Below are positions 1 to 5,926 of a stretch of 6,544 bases of DNA, piece by piece; the stretch's first letter is position 1; every line of letters starts with the position of its first letter. This DNA is from Anaerolineales bacterium Chloro_02 (GTDB lineage Bacteria; Chloroflexota; Anaerolineae; Anaerolineales; Anaerolineaceae). The position numbers and the translations under genes were made by a program. The notes under the pieces are model-generated. The model did not search any database. It was not told the origin of the DNA and saw only the letters and a list, made by a program, of their open reading frames with translations. Location: NCBI GenBank assembly GCA_001603765.1, contig LUZV01000137.1, forward strand, positions 1-6,544, in the 5' to 3' direction.

Positions 1-1308
1 ATCTATGGCGCTCAGGGCGTGGGTATGTCGGGAGTGGAAAAACGCATCGATGTTATCGCGACGGCAATGCACGGCAAATTGTCAGTGTTCGACCTGGAAG
101 ACCTGGAATTGAGCTACGCGCCGCCCTTTGGCTCCTCGCGCGACCCCGTGAACAATATCGGTTTTGCCGCTGCCAATGTGCTTCGGGGCGACTGCCCGGT
201 GAAGCATTGGGACGAGGTGTCTGAATTAGATCGCGGTGAGTGGTTCCTGCTGGATGTCAGAGAACATGAGGAAGTGGCAGTGGGTGAAGTGGAAGGCGCA
301 CACAATATCCCGCTAGGGGAACTGAGAGAACGGTTGGCAGAACTGCCAAAGGATAAGAAAATCCTCGTGAATTGCGCGAGTGGACAGCGATCTTATTTTG
401 CGGCACGGATGTTGCGCCAAAAAGGTTTTGACGCCTATAACCTTTCCGGCGGCTTTAAAACCTACGCGTTAGGGGCGAAAAAGGAAAATGAAGAATTTGT
501 TTCGGAGGCAGAACCGGTGATGAATTACGGAAAAGAAGAAGTGAAGATCATGGTGGACGGCGAAGAATACCATTTGGACGCTTGTGGTTTGCAGTGCCCG
601 GGTCCGATCCTGAAGCTGTACACAAAGGTCAAAGAAATGAAAGATGGCGACCGTGTTGTGGTAACGGCAACGGATTTAGGTTTCGCACGGGATGTGGAAG
701 CGTGGGCAAAATCAACCGGCAACCAGTTGGTCTCGCTGGATGTGAAAGCTGGCGAAATTAAGGCTGTCGTGCAGAAAGGTACGACTGCGGTAAAGATAGC
801 TCCAGCGATTGAGGCGCAAACTCAGAAACACACCCGCGGAGAAGACCTGACGATGGTGGTGTTCTCTGGAGACCTGGATAAAGCCATCGCGGCGTTTATC
901 ATTGCCAACGGGTTTGCCTCGATGGGACAGCAAGCGACCCTGTTTTTCACATTCTGGGGCTTGAATGTCCTCAAAAAACCCAAGTCGCCTGCTCTTAAGA
1001 AAAATTTGATCGAGAAGATGTTTGGTTGGATGCTTCCGCGAGGCGCGAACAAACTGACGCTATCTCAGATGCATATGATGGGGGCAGGCACAGCCATGAT
1101 TAAAGGCATCATGCGCAAACATAACGTTGACTCTCTTCCCGAACTGATTAAAACGGCTCAGGCGAACGGGGTCAAACTTTTGGCATGCCAGATGTCGATG
1201 GAATTGATGGGTATCCGCCAAGAGGAACTGCTTGATGGCGTAGAGCTGGCGGGTGTGGCGACCATGGCTGCCGCGGCAAGCAACTCGAATACGCATTTCT
1301 TCATCTAA
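1..1308 (+). CDS. CoA-disulfide/polysulfide reductase fused to rhodanese, TusA and DsrE domains (5' truncated)
   Basis: The frame is open from the first base, so the start lies outside the window; the GTG at 19 is internal. Residues are numbered from base 1. Residues 1-57 match the C-terminal dimerisation domain of CoA-disulfide reductases: GVEKRIDVIATA at 11-22, and YAPPFGSSRDPVN from residue 39, carrying the family's conserved tyrosine. A rhodanese domain follows (about 59-160) with active loop CASGQR, Cys125 (bases 373-375), of the CxxGxR type. Next is a TusA/SirA domain (about 190-258) with CGLQCPGP, persulfide-carrying Cys at bases 595-597. A DsrE-like domain (about 283-435) ends the protein, with a Cys in LLACQMS (bases 1186-1188). 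The missing part should hold the FAD and NAD(P)H domains and the redox Cys. By family knowledge such proteins reduce CoA-disulfides, CoA-persulfides or polysulfide in the cytoplasm. The three appended domains look like a built-in sulfane-sulfur relay, which is inference. The domain calls are secure; the physiological substrate is not. Confidence 0.93.
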   Translation: MYGAQGVGMSGVEKRIDVIATAMHGKLSVFDLEDLELSYAPPFGSSRDPVNNIGFAAANVLRGDCPVKHWDEVSELDRGEWFLLDVREHEEVAVGEVEGAHNIPLGELRERLAELPKDKKILVNCASGQRSYFAARMLRQKGFDAYNLSGGFKTYALGAKKENEEFVSEAEPVMNYGKEEVKIMVDGEEYHLDACGLQCPGPILKLYTKVKEMKDGDRVVVTATDLGFARDVEAWAKSTGNQLVSLDVKAGEIKAVVQKGTTAVKIAPAIEAQTQKHTRGEDLTMVVFSGDLDKAIAAFIIANGFASMGQQATLFFTFWGLNVLKKPKSPALKKNLIEKMFGWMLPRGANKLTLSQMHMMGAGTAMIKGIMRKHNVDSLPELIKTAQANGVKLLACQMSMELMGIRQEELLDGVELAGVATMAAAASNSNTHFFI

Positions 1309-1327
1309 ACTTTACAAATATATGAAA

Positions 1328-1356
1328 AATAAGGACTCCACTCCGGAGTCCTTATT
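1328..1356. terminator. Bidirectional intrinsic terminator between convergent genes
   Basis: A perfect inverted repeat pairs AATAAGGACTCC (1328-1339) with GGAGTCCTTATT (1345-1356) around a 5-base loop. It lies 19 bases after the stop of the sulfur-relay gene and 14 bases beyond the stop of the MFS gene on the opposite strand. Read on the minus strand the stem is followed by a run of five T, a classical rho-independent signal. Read on the plus strand the stem ends in CTTATTAATT, a weaker tail. It therefore probably serves both genes and acts more efficiently on the minus-strand transcript. Confidence 0.85.
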
Positions 1357-1370
1357 AATTGGATGAGGGG

Positions 1371-2702
1371 TTATGAGACTTTACTTCTCGGCACGTCCTT
1401 AACCCGAGACATCAGCAATGTGGCAACGGCATTGAAGAAAATCGTCACGATAAACATGACGGTGTAATCGAACTTAGCAACCAGCCAGCCAGCCAGAACC
1501 GGGGCAAGGAGCAGGAAAGACCCTGTCAGGGTGCGTCCCATTCCAAGGTAGGTAGGGCGAAGCGATTCTTCCCCAAGCTCCATCACGAGCATGCTGTCGC
1601 CAACACCGACCCCCGATTGATATAAACCAAACAGGGCAAAAACGAAATAATAAGACCAAATGTTTTTGCTAAAGATTGCAATCAAAAGAGCAATAAACCA
1701 GCACAAAAACGACCAAACCATGATATTTTTTGGCCCAATTCGATCGCCAACTGTACCCCAAAGGGCATAACCAAGTACCCCACTGGCAAGAATTACACCT
1801 GTGAAAACAGCAGCCTGTTCATCTGGCAGGTGAAAAGCCTTGATAGCAAATACGGCAAGAAAAGCGGTCGCCATATTTCCGATGAAGGATATTGAACGGG
1901 CGATTAAATAGAGGCGAAAGTTGGCGTCTTTCTTGATGATCTTCCCAAACATACTGACATCAATCGCAGGCTTTTTTGGTTGCGCGTCAGTCTCTTTGGG
2001 CTGAAATTGTGCCGTTTGTTCTTGCTCAGGCTCGCGGTTTTGGACATAACAGGCAAGGGATGCCCATTGGATGAAGATCGCAATCCCGAAACCCAGGGCA
2101 TAGTTGTAGGGATAGGGCAGGTTAGCGAGAATGATCCCGGAGAGGATCGATCCGAGCACGCCGGCGAGCTGACCGATCACGCGCGAAAACCCAAAAAAAC
2201 GGGCACGGTGGCTGATTGGTATCGCGCGCGCCATAACTTCCTGCCATGGAAGAGCCGACATCCCGCCCGCAATACCGCGCCAGGTCATCAGCAGGATAAG
2301 CAGGGTTAGCGCCAGGGGTTTGCTGATCTGAGGCAGCGCCAGAGCCAACACGGCAAAAAACACATAGGGGATCCTTTCCGAAATGCCTAATCGGATCGAC
2401 ATCGGCAGGATTTTCGGGGTATTAGTAACCTTTGAGGCAATAAACATCTGCGGCAGGAACCAGCCCGCGTTGACAATCGCAGGCATGAGACCAATCAAAA
2501 AGGGATTGTCGGTTAGGGTAGCCGCAAAAACGGGCATGATGGTGTTGATATTCCAGAAACTATCAGCCATAAAAAAGAAGCTGATATCAAGCGTGTTAAT
2601 CAAGGCATTATGGCGAAAATGTTTCGCGACGGAAGGCGGGACGTTATCTTCCGGGCGAATTCGGAGCATGTTCGAGAAAAAGAAGCGCAAGCGATTAATC
2701 AT
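1371..2702 (-). CDS. Major facilitator superfamily (MFS) transporter, substrate unknown
   Basis: A 443-residue inner-membrane protein of the usual MFS length. Hydrophobic stretches fit two bundles of about six helices, separated by a polar, charged linker at about residues 221-265 (QNREPEQEQTAQ onwards, rich in Q, E, K and P). The second half carries a recognisable MFS motif A after its second helix, GTVGDRIGPKN at about 316-326. The first half is less canonical, although WRGIAGGMSALPW (141-153) and RARFFGFSR (166-174) are the kind of conserved loops seen in MFS_1 members. The ATG start is supported by GAAGGG five bases upstream and a TATAAT box just before that. The gene stands alone, convergent with the sulfur-relay gene and divergent from the SAM hydrolase/ECF operon. 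Nothing in the sequence identifies the substrate or even the direction of transport. The MFS assignment is firm; drug, sugar or peptide export labels would be guesses. Confidence 0.88.
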   Translation of the reverse strand: MINRLRFFFSNMLRIRPEDNVPPSVAKHFRHNALINTLDISFFFMADSFWNINTIMPVFAATLTDNPFLIGLMPAIVNAGWFLPQMFIASKVTNTPKILPMSIRLGISERIPYVFFAVLALALPQISKPLALTLLILLMTWRGIAGGMSALPWQEVMARAIPISHRARFFGFSRVIGQLAGVLGSILSGIILANLPYPYNYALGFGIAIFIQWASLACYVQNREPEQEQTAQFQPKETDAQPKKPAIDVSMFGKIIKKDANFRLYLIARSISFIGNMATAFLAVFAIKAFHLPDEQAAVFTGVILASGVLGYALWGTVGDRIGPKNIMVWSFLCWFIALLIAIFSKNIWSYYFVFALFGLYQSGVGVGDSMLVMELGEESLRPTYLGMGRTLTGSFLLLAPVLAGWLVAKFDYTVMFIVTIFFNAVATLLMSRVKDVPRSKVS

Positions 2703-2707
2703 AAGAA

Positions 2708-2713
2708 CCCTTC
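2708..2713 (-). promoter_or_regulatory. Shine-Dalgarno site of the MFS gene
   Basis: On the minus strand GAAGGG lies five bases before the ATG at 2702, a good position and composition for ribosome binding. It supports the chosen start. Confidence 0.65.
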
Positions 2714-2721
2714 AATGCTTG

Positions 2722-2750
2722 ATTATAAAATGAAACATAAAAATGAAAGA
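2722..2750 (-). promoter_or_regulatory. Predicted sigma-70-type promoter of the MFS gene
   Basis: The minus strand has a perfect TATAAT at 2727-2722. The -35 region is poor: CTTTCA at 2749-2744 (spacer 16) or TTTCAT at 2748-2743 (spacer 15), both within A/T-rich DNA. Transcription would begin near 2715, giving a very short leader that only just includes the ribosome site. The -10 match is seen directly; promoter activity is inferred. Confidence 0.45.
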
Positions 2751-2825
2751 AATATTGGAGTTTATTTGTGTTAGCCAGTCATAAACCTTCAATCCCGATG
2801 ACTTAGACAAACACGGATGCGACTC

Positions 2826-2854
2826 TTGACCAATAGGCGGGTAAATGTTAAGCT
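2826..2854 (+). promoter_or_regulatory. Predicted promoter of the SAM hydrolase-ECF operon, possibly leaderless
   Basis: TTGACC (2826-2831, five of six bases of the consensus -35) is followed after 17 bases by TAAGCT (2849-2854, three of six of the -10 consensus). With this spacing transcription would start at or within a base or two of the ATG at 2861, so the message would be leaderless. That agrees with the lack of a Shine-Dalgarno sequence before this gene. The -10 element is weak, so the call is tentative. Confidence 0.35.
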
Positions 2855-2860
2855 TGAAGC

Positions 2861-3652
2861 ATGACAACCCTTACAATAACAACTGATTTTGGTAACCTAA
2901 ACGGCTTTGTTGGCACGATGAAAGGTGTCATTTGGGGGATCGCCCCCGATGCGAACATCGCCGATATTTCCCACGAAATTCCCGCGCAGGATATCCGAAC
3001 GGGAGCTATTGCTCTTTGGCGGGCTTCAGCTTTCTTTCCTGCAGGTTCGGTTCATATCGCTGTGATTGACCCCGGAGTTGGGACTAAGCGGCGAGCAATC
3101 GCGGCGAAACTGGGCAACCAATATTATGTGCTGCCCGATAACGGACTGATTACGCCGATGCTCGAAGACGCCGAAGCGGCAGGTCAGGAAGTGCGGATTG
3201 TTCACCTGGACAACGCTGAATATTGGCTTCCTCGGGTCTACACCACCTTTCACGGGAGGGATGTTTTCGCGCCGGTTGGCGCTCATCTGGCGGCTGGCGT
3301 GCCGCTTGAAGCTCTTGGCACTCCAATTTCGGATCCAGTTCGGCTTCCACTTCCCAAACCACTCCCGACGGAAGAAGGTTTTGAGGCGAGCATCCTGGTT
3401 GTGGATGTGTTTGGCAACTGCACAACTAATTTACGCGTTTCAGATGTGCCGGACCTTGAGCAGATTACCATTTTTACTGCCGGACAAGAAATTCATGGCG
3501 TGCTGCCGTCCTACGGGCACGCCAAGGTTGGCGAACTTGTCGCGGTGACCGATAGTGAGGGTTTCATTGAAATAGCTGTCGTTAACGGCAGCGCGGCAAA
3601 AACGTATGGCATTAAATTGGATGATCCCGTGAGGATTCAGATTCGTGGTTAA
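2861..3652 (+). CDS. S-adenosyl-L-methionine hydrolase (SAM hydroxide adenosyltransferase, DUF62 family)
   Basis: A 263-residue cytoplasmic protein of the normal family length. Members with the Asp-Arg-His triad use an activated water to split SAM into adenosine and L-methionine. All three residues are visible with the expected spacing: Asp70 in IDPGVGTKRR, Arg77 seven residues on, and His131 in TFHGRD. Other family marks are TTDFG at 7-11 and DVFGNCTTN at 182-190, which belong to the SAM-binding regions. The intact triad argues against the related fluorinase or chlorinase activity, although databases often label such proteins SAM-dependent halogenases. The ATG at 2861 is the first possible start, because an in-frame TGA lies at 2855-2857, and the TDFG motif close to the N-terminus confirms it. 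No Shine-Dalgarno site is evident. The stop overlaps the start of the ECF ATPase gene by 8 bp, so the two are very probably translationally coupled. The family call is secure; the role beside an importer is unresolved. Confidence 0.93.
   Translation: MTTLTITTDFGNLNGFVGTMKGVIWGIAPDANIADISHEIPAQDIRTGAIALWRASAFFPAGSVHIAVIDPGVGTKRRAIAAKLGNQYYVLPDNGLITPMLEDAEAAGQEVRIVHLDNAEYWLPRVYTTFHGRDVFAPVGAHLAAGVPLEALGTPISDPVRLPLPKPLPTEEGFEASILVVDVFGNCTTNLRVSDVPDLEQITIFTAGQEIHGVLPSYGHAKVGELVAVTDSEGFIEIAVVNGSAAKTYGIKLDDPVRIQIRG
3629..3635 (+). promoter_or_regulatory. Shine-Dalgarno site deciding the GTG start of the ECF ATPase
   Basis: GTGAGGA lies inside the end of the SAM hydrolase gene, nine bases before the GTG at 3645. 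It supports this non-ATG start and the 8-bp gene overlap. Confidence 0.6.
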
Positions 3653-5270
3653 TCCTCAAGCTCTGCCTTTGGTTGTCCGCGATCTTAGCTTTTGCTATCA
3701 CACACGCACCACTCCTGCGATTGAGAACATAAACCTCCGATTAGAACCTGGGCAGGTTGTTTTACTGGCTGGGTCGTCTGGCTGCGGCAAAACAACCTTG
3801 ATGCGCTGTGTAAATGGGCTGATCCCGCACACATACAGAGGCAGTATGGATGGGGAGATCGAGCTATACGGGGAGTCTATCCGTGGGATGGGGCTTTCAG
3901 ACATTTCAAGGCATGTGGGCACACTCCTGCAAGACCCCGAACGGCAGATCCTCGGAACTTACGTGATGAATGAGGTTTGCTTTGGGCTTGAGTCCTTAGG
4001 AATGTCGCGCGAAGAGATGATCCCTCGGGCAGAGAAAGCGCTAGACAGGCTGCATATTTTGCACCTGAAGGACAAGGAGACTCACTATACATCGGGAGGC
4101 GAAAAACAAAAAGTCGCCTTAGCTGGTGTGTTGGCGATGGAGCCAAGCATTTTACTATTGGATGAGCCCTTGGCTTCGCTTGATCCGGCTTCTGCCAGAG
4201 AAGCGCTGCTCACGTTCCGTGAACTGGCGGATGAGGGGCTTTCTATTCTATTGGTAGAGCATCGGGTTGAAGATGTACTGCAAATCAACCCGGACAAGGT
4301 CATCTACATGGATGAAGGGCGCGTCACCTATGAAGGGGACGTTGAAGGGCTATTGGAAACAGCGGATTACACCAGGATAAAACTTCCGGCAAAATCGGTT
4401 CTCAGGCGGTCGTCGGGAATACCTTGCAAGGAATATCGCCCTGCTGTGCCCAGGCTGGACCCAAAAAGCGAACCGCTGGTTTCTTTCCAGAATGTCAGTT
4501 TTCGATACAAAGCCAACACCCCTGAAGTGCTGCATAACATTAACATCGATATACGGGCAGGCGAAGTGATCGCGATCCTGGGGCATAATGGCTCAGGCAA
4601 AACGACGACAGTTAAGCAGGCATTGGGACTGCTGAAGCCAACCAGCGGGCAAGTTCTGCTGGAGGGGGTAGAAACCCGCAAGACAACCGTCGCGAACGCC
4701 GCAAGGACGATCGGTTATGTATTTCAGAGCCCGACTCAAATGCTGTTTGCGCCGACGGTGCGGGAAGAATTGGCTTTTGGTCCGGGGAACTTAGGGTTCG
4801 TCAAAGAGCAGGTAGCGGAAAATGTAAACTGGGCAATTGAAACGGTTCACCTGGAACAAGAGCTGCCCACTCCGCCTCTGGCACTTTCATTTGGTCAGCA
4901 AAAACGAGTGTCAATCGCTTCAGTTTTGTCAATGCGCTCACGTGTTCTGATGATGGATGAACCAACCGCGGGGCAGGACTATTGGAATTATCAATCATTT
5001 ATGGATACCATTTTGCAAACCCCTGGTTTTGACGCAATCCTGTTCATCACCCACGATCTGGACTTAGCACTCACTTACGCGAACCGGGTGATCGTCCTGT
5101 TCGGTGGACGTGTGGTGGCGGACGGAAGTCCGCATGAGGTGTTTGCGGATGATGACAAGTTAAAGGAATGGCGATTACTGCCAACTTCGCTGCTCGAATT
5201 AAACCGCGAGATGTATCCACGTACTAGTCAGTTCCTGCGGGCTGAAGCTTTGAGCCAGCTTGCGGGTTAA
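3645..5270 (+). CDS. Energy-coupling factor (ECF) transporter ATPase with two fused nucleotide-binding domains
   Basis: A 541-residue protein holding two complete ABC ATPase domains, equivalent to EcfA1 plus EcfA2 in one chain and resembling YkoD-type duplicated ATPases. Domain 1: Walker A GSSGCGKTT at 43-51, Q-loop Gln96 in LLQDPERQ, signature TSGGEKQ at 149-155, Walker B ILLLDEP at 169-175 with catalytic Glu174, D-loop SLD, switch His206. Domain 2: Walker A GHNGSGKTT at 313-321, Q-loop Gln361 in FQSPTQMLF, signature LSFGQQKR at 415-422, Walker B VLMMDEP at 434-440, switch His470. The LSFGQ form is usual for second domains of this family and is not decay. A linker of about 40 residues (about 240-280) joins the halves. 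It powers import through EcfT on the cytoplasmic face of the membrane. The GTG start follows a good ribosome site and overlaps the upstream SAM hydrolase gene. The S and T components follow directly, so the importer appears self-contained. Confidence 0.94.
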   Translation: MVNPQALPLVVRDLSFCYHTRTTPAIENINLRLEPGQVVLLAGSSGCGKTTLMRCVNGLIPHTYRGSMDGEIELYGESIRGMGLSDISRHVGTLLQDPERQILGTYVMNEVCFGLESLGMSREEMIPRAEKALDRLHILHLKDKETHYTSGGEKQKVALAGVLAMEPSILLLDEPLASLDPASAREALLTFRELADEGLSILLVEHRVEDVLQINPDKVIYMDEGRVTYEGDVEGLLETADYTRIKLPAKSVLRRSSGIPCKEYRPAVPRLDPKSEPLVSFQNVSFRYKANTPEVLHNINIDIRAGEVIAILGHNGSGKTTTVKQALGLLKPTSGQVLLEGVETRKTTVANAARTIGYVFQSPTQMLFAPTVREELAFGPGNLGFVKEQVAENVNWAIETVHLEQELPTPPLALSFGQQKRVSIASVLSMRSRVLMMDEPTAGQDYWNYQSFMDTILQTPGFDAILFITHDLDLALTYANRVIVLFGGRVVADGSPHEVFADDDKLKEWRLLPTSLLELNREMYPRTSQFLRAEALSQLAG

Positions 5271-5290
5271 TTATTTATGTTCAAATAATA

Positions 5291-5296
5291 AGGAGG
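5291..5296 (+). promoter_or_regulatory. Strong Shine-Dalgarno site of the ECF S component
   Basis: A full AGGAGG five bases before the ATG at 5302 is the best ribosome site in the window. It decides between this ATG and a TTG at 5260 that would overlap the ATPase gene and add 14 non-family residues. Confidence 0.85.
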
Positions 5297-5301
5297 AAGT
5301 T

Positions 5302-5874
5302 ATGAGTTCTAAAGGAAGTGCATCGCACGAAAAGAAATCTCTGTTTCGTTTTGGGACGAAGGAAGTTGTTTATGCAGCCATTGGTGCGGCATTATACGCG
5401 GTGATCACCTGGGCTTTCAATGTATGGCAAATCCCAGGCGCCGGAAATGTCGGCATTCGCCCGGCTGTGGTCATTCCGATGTTCTTTGGCATCGCGTTTG
5501 GACCAATTGTAGGTTTTATCACCGGTTTTGTCGGCAATATCCTTGCTGACCTGCTCAGCGGCTACGGTTTCTGGGTCTGGTGGGATATTGGAAACGGTCT
5601 GATGGGTTTACTGCCAGGTATTTTCTCGGTACTGCTCTTTGATTTCAAGTCCAGTCGCTCAATTATCTTGGCAGAGGTATCAGTCATCGTGGGTGTGATA
5701 GTCGGAATGGGCTTGGCAGCCTTCTCGGAAATGTGGGTGTCCGGCGCGGATCTAAACACTGTAATCTTTGCGAATTTCCTGCCCTCTTTCATTACTAATG
5801 TCCTTTGGGGGCTTGTCTTGCTGCCCTTGCTGATGGTTGCCTATTCGGCGATCATGTCACAGAGCGGTCGTTAA
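5302..5874 (+). CDS. ECF transporter substrate-binding S component, ligand unknown
   Basis: A 190-residue, very hydrophobic protein of typical S-component size with a short polar N-terminal tail and about six predicted membrane helices. Helix 1 carries the AxxxA-type pattern (AAIGAAL, residues 25-31) that S components use to dock on EcfT. The conserved-looking core runs from IRPAVVIPMFFG (52-63) through FGPIVGFITGFVGN (66-79) and ADLLSGYGFWVWWDIGNG (82-99). It resembles the broad riboflavin-type/UPF0397 S-component group, which typically sits beside a duplicated ATPase as here. It would bind a small metabolite outside the cell and deliver it after toppling in the membrane. The tryptophan cluster near residues 91-94 could contribute to a ring-stacking ligand site, which is inference. 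The ATG is chosen from the AGGAGG five bases upstream. It lies 31 bp after the ATPase gene and 52 bp before the EcfT gene. The class is well supported; the ligand cannot be named. Confidence 0.88.
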   Translation: MSSKGSASHEKKSLFRFGTKEVVYAAIGAALYAVITWAFNVWQIPGAGNVGIRPAVVIPMFFGIAFGPIVGFITGFVGNILADLLSGYGFWVWWDIGNGLMGLLPGIFSVLLFDFKSSRSIILAEVSVIVGVIVGMGLAAFSEMWVSGADLNTVIFANFLPSFITNVLWGLVLLPLLMVAYSAIMSQSGR

Positions 5875-5888
5875 ACGTGGATAACGGA

Positions 5889-5914
5889 TCCGGGCAGTTT
5901 TATAGCTGCCCGGA
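5889..5914 (+). other. Intergenic RNA hairpin between the S and T genes
   Basis: TCCGGGCAG (5889-5897) pairs perfectly with CTGCCCGGA (5906-5914) around an 8-base loop TTTTATAG. Two further G-C pairs (5886-5887 with 5915-5916) can form if A5888 is bulged. No T-run follows, so it does not look like an intrinsic terminator. It sits in the only sizeable gap of the ECF cassette and ends about a dozen bases before the EcfT start. It could stabilise or delimit the upstream message, or damp EcfT translation; both are inference. Confidence 0.7.
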
Positions 5915-5926
5915 CCAGCATGAAAT

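Noticed and set aside
2383..2733. 116-codon plus-strand open frame opposite the MFS start and promoter
   Set aside because: It is antisense to conserved MFS coding sequence, has no ribosome site and shows no protein features of its own.
2777..2803. 6-bp dyad AGTCAT (2777-2782) / ATGACT (2798-2803) in the divergent spacer, possible operator
   Set aside because: A 6-bp match with a 15-base gap is expected about once by chance in a spacer of this size, and no second copy or known operator pattern is seen.
2703..2860. Possible riboswitch before the SAM hydrolase-ECF operon
   Set aside because: No recognisable TPP, FMN, cobalamin or SAM riboswitch core is seen, and the space is small and shared with the divergent promoter.
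2861..3652. SAM-dependent fluorinase or chlorinase
   Set aside because: The Asp-Arg-His triad typical of the water-using SAM hydrolases is intact (70, 77, 131), so a halogenase reading is less likely despite the shared fold.
5260..5301. TTG at 5260 as the S-component start
   Set aside because: It would overlap the ATPase gene and lacks a ribosome site, while ATG 5302 has AGGAGG at ideal spacing.
5889..5914. Intrinsic terminator after the S component
   Set aside because: The stem is strong but no T-run follows, and the next gene is the expected EcfT partner of the same operon.
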